The notes under the pieces were generated by a model. The model searched no databases, was not told where the DNA came from, and worked only from the letters and a program-made list of their open reading frames with translations. Below, in pieces: positions 7,629 through 13,870 of a stretch of DNA of 20,137 nt. The position numbers were made by a program, and so were the translations under genes. This stretch comes from JAUREX01 sp044356825 (GTDB lineage Bacteria > Pseudomonadota > Alphaproteobacteria > Rhodobacterales > Rhodobacteraceae). How positions within the stretch are numbered: the first letter of the stretch is position 1; every line of letters starts with the position of its first letter. The stretch is taken from the NCBI GenBank assembly GCA_044356825.1, contig JBIKVM010000031.1:1-20137 (forward strand). Reading direction: 5' to 3'.

Positions 7629-7685
7629 GTGTCTAGAGTGATATTGGAGAGAGGTGTCGGGACAGTCCGGAGGTCTGTCGCCTGA
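7629..7685 (+). CDS. Putative 18-residue leader peptide / small protein
   Basis: GTG at 7629 opens a short frame encoding MSRVILERGVGTVRRSVA and ending at TGA 7683-7685. The only evidence for translation is the exceptionally strong, correctly spaced Shine-Dalgarno at 7614-7627. The peptide is basic (four Arg, one Glu), has no cysteine or aromatic residue, and has no run of one amino acid that would suggest classical amino-acid attenuation. Translating ribosomes would melt hairpin B (7661-7679), so translation could determine the RNA fold. In-frame GTG 7638 and TTG 7644 are weaker alternative starts. I do not recognise the peptide. It may instead be incidental to an RNA that binds 16S. Confidence 0.4.
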   Translation: MSRVILERGVGTVRRSVA

Positions 7686-7752
7686 AGGCAAACCCGAAGG
7701 TGACACCCCGGGCTGGGCCAAGCCCTAACTGGCCCATCTCCGTAGATCTCGG

Positions 7753-7782
7753 AAAGGGTCGCTCTTGCGACCCTTTCTTATT
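7753..7782 (+). terminator. Intrinsic (rho-independent) terminator
   Basis: A perfect 10-bp stem, AAAGGGTCGC (7753-7762) with GCGACCCTTT (7767-7776), closes a TCTT tetraloop and is followed by CTTATT. It is the clearest intrinsic terminator in the window. It lies 41 nt before the arfB start codon, so it either ends the upstream small transcript or gates read-through into arfB. Confidence 0.88.
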
Positions 7783-7823
7783 CCGCCCAAGCCCCCTATT
7801 TTCGCCCCACGGAGGGATGGGTC

Positions 7824-8246
7824 ATGCTCTGGGTCGCCGAGGGCGTCGCGCTGGCCGACTGGGAACTGACCGAGGTGTTCACACGCTCGCAAGGCCCCGG
7901 CGGGCAGAATGTCAACAAGGTCGAGACGGCGGTCGAGTTGCGCTTTGCCGCGGCGGCCTCGCCGCACCTTTCGCCCGCCGTCAAGGCGCGGCTGCGCCGG
8001 CTTGCGGGGCGGCGCTGGACCGAAGGCGGCGAGGTCGTGATCCGCGCCGAAGAGACCCGCAGCCAGACCCGCAACCGCGAGATCGCGCGCGCGCGCCTCG
8101 CCGAACTCGTGGCGCGCGCCCTCATCGCGCCCAAGCCCCGCGTCGCGACGCGGCCGACGGCCGGTTCGGTGCGCCGCAGGCTTGCCGCCAAGACCGCGCG
8201 CGGCGCGACCAAGGCCCTGCGCGGCACGGTGGAGACCGAGGAATGA
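7824..8246 (+). CDS. arfB: Alternative ribosome-rescue factor ArfB (YaeJ, peptidyl-tRNA hydrolase)
   Basis: A 140-residue class-I release-factor-like protein that hydrolyses peptidyl-tRNA on stalled ribosomes lacking a stop codon. The catalytic GGQ lies at residues 26-28 in 'TRSQGPGGQNVNK', and the C-terminal tail (about 105-135), rich in Arg and Lys ('KPRVATRPTAGSVRRRLAAK'), is the part known in the family to enter the empty mRNA channel. The length equals that of E. coli ArfB. GGAGGG lies 7 nt before ATG 7824. The stop overlaps the next gene's start as ATGA (8243-8246), so it heads a coupled three-gene operon. It sits just downstream of the terminated RNA carrying a 16S-complementary segment. 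Confidence 0.94.
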   Translation: MLWVAEGVALADWELTEVFTRSQGPGGQNVNKVETAVELRFAAAASPHLSPAVKARLRRLAGRRWTEGGEVVIRAEETRSQTRNREIARARLAELVARALIAPKPRVATRPTAGSVRRRLAAKTARGATKALRGTVETEE

Positions 8247-9520
8247 CCGACGAGGATCTGATCGCCCGCCGCGCGCGCCTGATGGGGCCGAACGTGCCGA
8301 CCTTCTACCGCGACCCGGTCGAGATCGTGCGCGGCGAGGGCGTCTGGCTCTGGGACAGCGCCGGGCGGCGCTATCTCGACTGCTACAACAACGTGGCCCA
8401 TGTCGGCCATTGCCACCCGCATGTCGTGGCGGCGATCGCGCGGCAGGCCGGGATGCTCGCGACCCACACGCGCTATCTGCACCGCGGCGTGCTCGATTAC
8501 CTCGACCGTCTGACGGCGACCTTCGGGCATGGGATCGCGCAGGGCATCATGGTCTGCACGGGGTCGGAGGCCAACGACGTGGCCCTGCGGATGGCGCAGG
8601 CCGCGACGGGGCGGCGCGGCATCATCGCGACGGACGCTACCTATCACGGCAACACGACGGCGGTGCATGCCCTCTCGGCCCGGCGGACGCCGGTCGGGGG
8701 GCATCCGGCGCATCTGCGCTTCGTGCCCGCCCCCGATGGCCTTTCCCCCGCGGGCGGCTCGGTCGCGGCCGAGGCCGCGCGATTCGGCGCGGCGGTGGCG
8801 GCGGCGGCGGCCGACCTCGAGGCGGCGGGGCACGGGGTCGCGGCGCTGATCCTCTGCCCGGTCTTCGCCAACGAGGGGCTGCCGGCCGTGCCGCGCGGCT
8901 ATCTCGACGCGGCGGTGGCGGCGGTGCGCGCGGCGGGGGGGCTTGTCATCGCCGATGAGGTGCAGCCGGGCTTTGGCCGCAGCGGCAGCCATTTCTGGGC
9001 CCACGACCGGCTGGGTTTCGCGCCCGATATCGTGACGCTCGGCAAGCCGATGGGCAACGGCTATCCGGTCGCGGCGGTGCTGGCGCGCCCCGAACCGATG
9101 GCCGCCTTTCGCGAGCGGACGGGGTATTTCAACACCTTCGGCGGCAATCCGGTGGCGGCGGCGGCGGCGGCGGCGGTGCTCGATGTCATCGAGGCCGAGG
9201 ATCTGATGGCACACGCCGCCCGCGTCGGTGCCGCCACGGCCGAGCGTCTGGGCGAGCTGTCGCACCCCTGGCTCCGGCAGGTGCGGGCCGAGGGGCTCTT
9301 TTTCGTGCTCGAGTTCCGCGATGAGGGGGGGGCGCCCGCGGGCGATTTCGTGGCGCGCCTGGTCGAGGCGATGGTGGCGCGCGGGGTCCTTCTGAACCGC
9401 GTCGGCACGGGGGGGCAGATCCTCAAGATCCGCCCGCCCATGCCCTTTGCGACCGAGCATGCCGACCTTCTGGCCGCGACGCTGGCCGAGGCGCTGGCCG
9501 CGACGCCGCTGCACCCATGA
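8243..9520 (+). CDS. Class-III PLP enzyme, aminotransferase or amino-alcohol-phosphate phospho-lyase
   Basis: A 425-residue fold-type I PLP enzyme. Visible: 'CTGSEANDVALRMAQAATG' (about 105-123, phosphate cup), 'YHGNTTAVHALS' near 134-145, 'IADEVQPGFGR' with Asp238 expected to bind the PLP nitrogen, the Schiff-base Lys268 in 'TLGKPMGNGYPVAAV', and 'FNTFGGNPVA'. The 'GKPMGNG-PVA' and 'FNTFGGNPV' wording is close to mammalian AGXT2L1/AGXT2L2, which eliminate phosphate from phosphoethanolamine or 5-phosphohydroxylysine rather than transaminate. The next gene is a small-molecule kinase overlapping by 4 nt, which fits that chemistry. A standard omega-aminotransferase remains possible. Alanine-rich tracts (about residues 183-190 and 303-311) are encoded by GC-repeat runs. 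Family is certain; reaction is inferred. Confidence 0.85.
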   Translation: MTDEDLIARRARLMGPNVPTFYRDPVEIVRGEGVWLWDSAGRRYLDCYNNVAHVGHCHPHVVAAIARQAGMLATHTRYLHRGVLDYLDRLTATFGHGIAQGIMVCTGSEANDVALRMAQAATGRRGIIATDATYHGNTTAVHALSARRTPVGGHPAHLRFVPAPDGLSPAGGSVAAEAARFGAAVAAAAADLEAAGHGVAALILCPVFANEGLPAVPRGYLDAAVAAVRAAGGLVIADEVQPGFGRSGSHFWAHDRLGFAPDIVTLGKPMGNGYPVAAVLARPEPMAAFRERTGYFNTFGGNPVAAAAAAAVLDVIEAEDLMAHAARVGAATAERLGELSHPWLRQVRAEGLFFVLEFRDEGGAPAGDFVARLVEAMVARGVLLNRVGTGGQILKIRPPMPFATEHADLLAATLAEALAATPLHP

Positions 9521-10479
9521 CGCCCGACGCCTCCGACATCGCGGACGCAGGCCGCGCCGCGCTGGCGTGGGGCGGCGCCGAGGGCGCGCCCCGGCTGATC
9601 CGCGCGCGCGAGAACCGGGTGTTCGAGGTGCACCTGCCCGCCGGCCGGGCGGCGCTGCGCCTGCACCGGCCGGGCTATCAGACCGCCGCCGCGATCGCCT
9701 CGGAACTCAGCTGGGTCGCGGCGCTCGCGGCGCAGGGCCTGCCGGTGGCGGCCCCCCTGCCCACGACCGGGGGAGAGATGCTCGCGCCGCTCGGCGATGG
9801 CGCGCTGGCCTCGGCGGTGCGCTGGGTCGCGGGCGATCCGATCGGGCAGGGGGGCAGCGCGCTGGTGCCCGGGGGGCCGCGCGCGCTGGCGCTGCACCGC
9901 GAGCTTGGCGCCCTGATCGCGGCGCTGCACGCGGCCTCGGACCGCTTCGTGCCCGGCGCGGGGTTTTCGCGGCCCGCCTGGGACGCGCCCGGCATCGCGG
10001 GCGAGGCGCCGCTCTGGGGCCGCTTCTGGGAACATCCCGCCCTTGCACCGGCCGAGGCCGCCCGGCTGGCCGCCCTGCGCGCGCCCCTTCATGCCGCGAT
10101 GGAGCGGATGGCCGCGCATGACGCGGGCCTCATCCATGCCGATCTCCTGCGCGAGAACATCCTGCGCGGGCCCGCGGGCCTCGCGCTGATCGATTTCGAC
10201 GATTCGGGCTTCGGCCCGCGGCTCTATGATCTGGGTACTGCGCTGGTGCAGAGCGCGCCGGCAGAGGATCTCGAGGCGCGCGCCGAGGCGCTGCTCGAGG
10301 GCTACGGGCGCACGCGGCCGCTGCCGGCGGATGCGCGCGCACTCGTGCTGGCCGCGACGCTCGCGCGGGCCTGCGCCTCGGTCGGCTGGACGATGCCGCG
10401 CCTTGCCCCCGGCGATCCGGTCCACCGCAGCCACATCGCGCGTGCCCTCGCGCTCGCGGAACGCGCGGGCCTTGGCTAG
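9517..10479 (+). CDS. APH-fold small-molecule kinase (hydroxylysine-/homoserine-kinase-like phosphotransferase)
   Basis: A 320-residue cytoplasmic kinase of the aminoglycoside phosphotransferase/choline kinase fold. The catalytic loop is 'LIHADLLRENIL' with His207, Asp209 and Asn214, and the metal-binding 'LIDFDDSG' follows with Asp226. The N-lobe 'ENRVFEV...ALRLHRP' corresponds to the nucleotide-binding strands. Family members phosphorylate hydroxyls of small molecules (homoserine, choline, hydroxylysine, aminoglycosides). Its start codon overlaps the stop of the phospho-lyase-like gene (ATGA, 9517-9520), so it probably supplies that enzyme's substrate, as HYKK does for PHYKPL in mammals. 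Antibiotic resistance is unlikely given this context. It ends 6 bp from the convergent preA stop, with no terminator between. Confidence 0.83.
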   Translation: MTPDASDIADAGRAALAWGGAEGAPRLIRARENRVFEVHLPAGRAALRLHRPGYQTAAAIASELSWVAALAAQGLPVAAPLPTTGGEMLAPLGDGALASAVRWVAGDPIGQGGSALVPGGPRALALHRELGALIAALHAASDRFVPGAGFSRPAWDAPGIAGEAPLWGRFWEHPALAPAEAARLAALRAPLHAAMERMAAHDAGLIHADLLRENILRGPAGLALIDFDDSGFGPRLYDLGTALVQSAPAEDLEARAEALLEGYGRTRPLPADARALVLAATLARACASVGWTMPRLAPGDPVHRSHIARALALAERAGLG

Positions 10480-10485
10480 GGCGAC

Positions 10486-11787
10486 CTATTCGGCCGCCTT
10501 CGCCATCGGGTTGTTGGGGTGCGTCGTCCAGTTGGCATAGGGCGCGACGACGGCGCCCGTGCGCGGGTCGGTGGCGCCGAGCGGGAGTTCCTTCATCGTG
10601 ATGCAGTTCTCGACCGGGCAGACGTTGACGCAGAGGTTGCAGGCCACGCATTCGGCGTCGATCACCTCGAACACGCGGCCGGGCTTCATCGCGATCGCCT
10701 GGTGCGAGGTATCCTCGCACGCCGCATAGCAGCGCCCGCACTTGATGCAGGCGTCCTGGTCGATCTGCGCCTTGGTGACGTAGTTGAGGTTCAGATACTG
10801 CCAGTCGGTCACGTTGGGCACGGCCCGCCCGACCAGATCGCCGACGCCCGACATGCCCTTTTCATCGAGGTATTGCGACAGGCCCGAGATCATCTCCTGC
10901 ACGATGCGAAAGCCATAGGTCATGGCGGCCGTGCAGACCTGCACGTTCCCCGCCCCGAGCGCCATGAACTCGGCCGCGTCGCGCCATGTCGTCACCCCCC
11001 CGATGCCCGAGATGGGCAGGTCGCGCGTCTCGGGGTTGCGGGCGATCTCGGCCACCATGTTCAGCGCGATGGGCTTCACCGCCGGGCCGCAGAGCCCGCC
11101 ATGCGCGCCCTTGCCGCCGATCGAGGGTTCGGGGCTGAAGCTGTCGAGGTCGACCGAGGTGATCGAGGAGACGGTGTTGATGAGGCTGACCGCATCGGCG
11201 CCGCCGCGCAGCGCGGCCTCGGCCGGGCGGCGGATGTCGGCGATGTTGGGGGTGAGCTTCACGATGCAGGGCATGCGCGAGTGCTTCTTGACCCAGCGCG
11301 TCACCATCTCGATGTATTCGGGCACCTGACCGACCGCCGAGCCCATGCCGCGCTCGCTCATCCCGTGGGGGCAGCCGAAGTTCAGCTCGACCCCGTCGCA
11401 CTCGGTCTCCTCGACGCGTTTGAGGATCGTCTGCCAGCTCTCCTCGTCGCAGGGCACCATGAGCGAGACGACGAGCGCGCGGTCGGGCCAGTCGCGCTTG
11501 ACCTTCTTGATCTCGCGCAGGTTCACCTCGAGCGGGCGGTCGGTGATCAGTTCGATGTTGTTCATCGCCAGAAGCCGCCGGTCGGCGCCCCAGACCGCGC
11601 CATAGCGCGGCCCGTTGACGTTCACGATGGGCGGGCCGTCGAGGCCCAGCGTCTTCCATACCACCCCGCCCCAGCCCGCCTTGTAGGCGCGCACGACGTT
11701 GTATTCCTTGTCCGTCGGCGGCGCGGAGGCGAGCCAGAACGGGTTCGGAGACTTGATGCCGATGAAGTTCGACGCAAGGTTTGCCAT
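10486..11787 (-). CDS. preA: NAD-dependent dihydropyrimidine dehydrogenase subunit PreA
   Basis: A 433-residue FMN and iron-sulfur protein that, with PreT, reduces uracil and thymine to the 5,6-dihydro forms, the first step of reductive pyrimidine catabolism. The N-terminal two thirds is a dihydroorotate-dehydrogenase-like barrel. The active-site loop 'ELNFGCPHGMSERGMG' holds Cys139 and His141, matching the catalytic Cys/His of mammalian DPD. Two C-terminal 4Fe-4S motifs follow: Cys347/350/353/357 and Cys380/383/386/390. GAAGGTGAC lies just before the ATG at 11787. It is last in the order preT - DedA gene - preA. Dihydropyrimidinase and beta-ureidopropionase genes are not in the window. Confidence 0.95.
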   Translation of the reverse strand: MANLASNFIGIKSPNPFWLASAPPTDKEYNVVRAYKAGWGGVVWKTLGLDGPPIVNVNGPRYGAVWGADRRLLAMNNIELITDRPLEVNLREIKKVKRDWPDRALVVSLMVPCDEESWQTILKRVEETECDGVELNFGCPHGMSERGMGSAVGQVPEYIEMVTRWVKKHSRMPCIVKLTPNIADIRRPAEAALRGGADAVSLINTVSSITSVDLDSFSPEPSIGGKGAHGGLCGPAVKPIALNMVAEIARNPETRDLPISGIGGVTTWRDAAEFMALGAGNVQVCTAAMTYGFRIVQEMISGLSQYLDEKGMSGVGDLVGRAVPNVTDWQYLNLNYVTKAQIDQDACIKCGRCYAACEDTSHQAIAMKPGRVFEVIDAECVACNLCVNVCPVENCITMKELPLGATDPRTGAVVAPYANWTTHPNNPMAKAAE

Positions 11788-11833
11788 GGTGTCACCTTCG
11801 ATGCGGAGGGGATGTGGGAATGGGCTTGGCCGG

Positions 11834-11858
11834 CGCGTCGCGGCCGGCGCCCGACGCG
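11834..11858 (-). promoter_or_regulatory. GC-rich hairpin between the DedA gene and preA
   Basis: CGCGTCG (11834-11840) pairs perfectly with CGACGCG (11852-11858) around an 11-nt GC-rich loop, immediately after the DedA stop codon on the minus-strand transcript. No T-tract follows, so it is not a canonical intrinsic terminator. It could stabilise or process the mRNA between the two cistrons. Confidence 0.4.
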
Positions 11859-11859
11859 A

Positions 11860-12396
11860 TCAGAGGCCGAGGAACTGCCGGAACCAGCCCATGAGGTCGC
11901 CGCCGAGCGCCCCGGTCTGGGGAATGACAAAGGCCCAGGCGACCGCGCCGAGGATGTTCCAGCCCTGAAAGCGCCAGAAGCCCACGCCCGACATGCCCGC
12001 AAACAGGAATGCGACCGGCCGCAAGGGCCCGATGAAGTGACCCGCCACGATCGCGGCCGCCCCCCAGCGGTCGAACAGCGCCTGCGCGCGCGCGACCGCC
12101 TCGGCGTTGGCGCGCAGGATCCGCGCGGCGAGGATGCGCGGGCCGAACCGCCGGCCGAGCCACCAGGAGAAGGTCGCGCCGATCACCGCCCCCGCCGCCG
12201 CCCCCGCCCAGAGCGGCAGGAACGGAAACGCCCCCGTCGCCGTCAGCGCGCCCGCCGCCATCAGAAGCGCGGTGGCCGGGATGAAGACCGACAGGAAGGC
12301 GACCGTCTCGGCAATCGCGAGTGCCAGCGCCACGAAGGGCGCGGCACCGCCATGCGCCGCCAGAAACTCCGTCACCGCCAGCGCCGCGCCGTCCAT
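11860..12396 (-). CDS. DedA/VTT-domain inner-membrane protein
   Basis: A 178-residue polytopic protein of the DedA superfamily. The VTT signatures are visible as 'FLSVFIPATALLMAAGAL' (about residues 34-51) and 'GHFIGPLRPVAFLFAGMSG' (about 118-136), including the conserved Arg in the second re-entrant region. DedA proteins are linked to phospholipid (undecaprenyl phosphate, phosphatidylethanolamine) flipping and proton-motive-force-dependent envelope homeostasis; the substrate here is unknown. It lies between preT and preA on the same strand, 72 nt from each. That could mean a membrane role linked to pyrimidine catabolism or a simple insertion into the operon. Its G-rich ribosome-binding site lies inside a hairpin (12400-12431). 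Confidence 0.87.
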   Translation of the reverse strand: MDGAALAVTEFLAAHGGAAPFVALALAIAETVAFLSVFIPATALLMAAGALTATGAFPFLPLWAGAAAGAVIGATFSWWLGRRFGPRILAARILRANAEAVARAQALFDRWGAAAIVAGHFIGPLRPVAFLFAGMSGVGFWRFQGWNILGAVAWAFVIPQTGALGGDLMGWFRQFLGL

Positions 12397-12399
12397 GTG

Positions 12400-12431
12400 C
12401 CCCCCCGACCGCCGCCCGGTCAGGTGGGGGG
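12400..12431 (-). promoter_or_regulatory. Hairpin covering the DedA-gene ribosome-binding site
   Basis: On the minus-strand transcript, CCCCCC + ACCT bulge + GACC pairs with GGTC + GGGGGG around a 7-nt loop, and the GGGGGG arm ends about 4 nt before the DedA ATG (12396). The G run is the only Shine-Dalgarno-like sequence there, so the fold would hide the initiation site and could set its output relative to preT and preA. Confidence 0.45.
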
Positions 12432-12468
12432 CGCGTGCCGGTTCGGCAAGGGGGGGTGGGTGCGGCCA

Positions 12469-13818
12469 TCAGGCGCCTGCGAGTTGGGCGTGGATGTCCT
12501 CGGCCGCGTCGCGGCCTTCGGCGACGGCGGTGACGGTCAGATCCTCGCCGCCCGCCGCGCAGTCCCCGCCCGCCCAGACGCCCGGCACGCTCGTGCGCCC
12601 CGCGCCCGTCACCGCGATCTTGCCGCCCGTGAGCGCGAGCGTCCCCGGCGCGCCGGCAAGCTGCTGGCCGATGGCCTTCAGCACCTGATCGGCGCGCAGC
12701 GTGAAGGTCTCGGGCCCGAGCGTCAGCCCCCCCGGCCCCTCGGAGGTATAGGCGCAGACGACCTCGCGCACCGCGCCCTCGCCCCGGATCGCCACCGGGG
12801 CGGCGTTGCAGATGATGCGCACGCCCGATGCGGTCGCGTGGTCCTGCTCGTCGCGCGAGGCGCTCATGCGCTCCTGCCCGCGGCGATAGACGATCGTGAC
12901 CGTCTCGGCGCCGAGGAGCTTCGATTGCACCGCGGCATCTACGGCCGTCATGCCGCCCCCGATCACCACCACGTCGCGCCCGACGGGAAGCGCCGAGAGA
13001 TCGGCGCACTGGCGCAGATCGGCGATGAAGGCGACCGCGTCGCGCACGCCCTCGATCGCCTCGCCCTCGGCACGCAGCGCGTTGACGCCCTGCAATCCGA
13101 CGCCCAGAAACACCGCATCGTGGCTTGCCCGCAGCCCCTCGAGCGTGATCTCGCGCCCGAGCGACTGGCCGCCGTGCAGCGTGATGCCGCCGATCCGCAT
13201 GAGCCATTCGACCTCGTCGGCGGCGAAACCGCCCGCCACCTTGTAGGCCGCGATCCCGTATTCGTTGAGGCCCCCGGCCTTGGCCCGCGCGTCATAGAGC
13301 GCGACCTCGTGCCCCTTCATCGCGAGGCGGTGCGCGCAGGCAAGCCCCGCGGGCCCCGCCCCCACCACCGCGATCCGCCGCCCCGTGGGCGCCGCGCGAC
13401 TGAAGGGGTGGACGCCCGCGGCCATCAGCGTGTCGGTCGCGAAGCGCTGGAGGCGCCCGATCTCGACCGGCTTGCCCTCGGCCGCCTCGCGCACGCAGGC
13501 TTGCTCGCAGAGCGTCTCGGTCGGGCAGACACGGGCGCACATGCCGCCGAGGATGTTCTGCGACAGGATCGTGCGGGCCGCCGCCTCGGGCGTGCCGGTC
13601 GCGATCTGGCGGATGAAGAGGGGGATGTCGATCGCCGTCGGGCAGGCGGTGACGCAGGGCGCGTCGTGGCAGAAATAGCACCGGTCGGCGGCGACGCGCG
13701 CCTCGTGCGCATCGAGGACGGGGGCGATGTCGCCGAAGTTCTCGGCCAGCGCCTCGGCCGGCAGGCGGCCGGCGACGATGCCGGGGGTCAGGGGAGAATT
13801 AGGGGCGGCGGTGGTCAC
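12469..13818 (-). CDS. preT: NAD-dependent dihydropyrimidine dehydrogenase subunit PreT
   Basis: A 449-residue flavin and iron-sulfur electron-transfer subunit, GltD-like, that passes electrons between NAD(H) and PreA. N-terminal 4Fe-4S ligands appear as Cys47/50/55/59 and Cys94/98/104/108. The FAD-binding 'VVGAGPAGLACA' lies at 151-162 and the pyridine-nucleotide-binding 'VVIGGGMTAVDAA' at about 284-296. The C-terminal 'VPGVWAGGDCAAGGEDLTVTAVAEGRDAA' is the usual FAD-contacting end of the family. It starts at ATG 13818, with GGGAGC nearby on the minus strand. It is the promoter-proximal gene of the preT - DedA - preA unit, and a 20-bp dyad lies 53 bp upstream. Confidence 0.95.
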   Translation of the reverse strand: MTTAAPNSPLTPGIVAGRLPAEALAENFGDIAPVLDAHEARVAADRCYFCHDAPCVTACPTAIDIPLFIRQIATGTPEAAARTILSQNILGGMCARVCPTETLCEQACVREAAEGKPVEIGRLQRFATDTLMAAGVHPFSRAAPTGRRIAVVGAGPAGLACAHRLAMKGHEVALYDARAKAGGLNEYGIAAYKVAGGFAADEVEWLMRIGGITLHGGQSLGREITLEGLRASHDAVFLGVGLQGVNALRAEGEAIEGVRDAVAFIADLRQCADLSALPVGRDVVVIGGGMTAVDAAVQSKLLGAETVTIVYRRGQERMSASRDEQDHATASGVRIICNAAPVAIRGEGAVREVVCAYTSEGPGGLTLGPETFTLRADQVLKAIGQQLAGAPGTLALTGGKIAVTGAGRTSVPGVWAGGDCAAGGEDLTVTAVAEGRDAAEDIHAQLAGA

Positions 13819-13870
13819 GGTCTGCTCCCTCGCGCGGGTTTCCTGAACCGGAGGCTGCCACAGCCCGCGT

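Larger units (their letters stand above)
7595..7782 (+). ncRNA. Candidate structured small RNA / leader with extended anti-16S sequence and intrinsic terminator
   Basis: This looks like a self-contained transcript of roughly 180-200 nt between yhhQ and arfB. AAAGGAGGTGGTCC (7614-7627) is complementary over 14 nt to the standard 16S rRNA 3' tail, with a single G-U pair. Downstream, GGTGTC (7653-7658) can pair with GACACC (7702-7707), enclosing GACAG/CTGTC (7661-7665 with 7675-7679, loop containing GGAGG at 7669-7673) and GCC-TGAA-GGC (7680-7689), a possible three-way junction. GGGCT/AGCCC (7710-7714 with 7721-7725) competes with GGGCCA/TGGCCC (7715-7720 with 7730-7735). GGAGA (7646-7650) could also pair with TCTCC (7737-7741). 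The unit ends in a perfect terminator. The 5' end is inferred. It might be a noncoding RNA, a leader-peptide mRNA, or both. I could not match it to 6S, SRP, RNase P, tmRNA or a riboswitch class. Confidence 0.6.

Noticed and set aside
7646..7707. Glycine-riboswitch-like wording (GGAGAG ... CCGAAGG)
   Set aside because: The required downstream CTCTCAGG-type pairing strand and aptamer core are missing, and no glycine gene follows.
7695..7707. CGAAGGTGACACC shared with the preA leader on the minus strand
   Set aside because: A 13-mer match between two GC-rich sites on opposite strands is expected by chance in a window this size, and the preA copy is simply its ribosome-binding region.
7595..7782. 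Possible 4.5S, 6S, RNase P or tmRNA gene
   Set aside because: The SRP GGAAGGAAGCAGCC loop, the RNase P core, a tmRNA tag/tRNA-like end and the long 6S hairpin with central bubble are not present.
7796..9514. Long minus-strand open frame opposite arfB and the PLP enzyme
   Set aside because: It has shadow composition and no ribosome-binding site; the plus-strand genes have catalytic motifs and coupled starts.
9517..10479. Aminoglycoside resistance gene
   Set aside because: Although the fold is APH, the gene is coupled to a metabolic PLP enzyme and lacks any mobile context, so a metabolic kinase is more likely.
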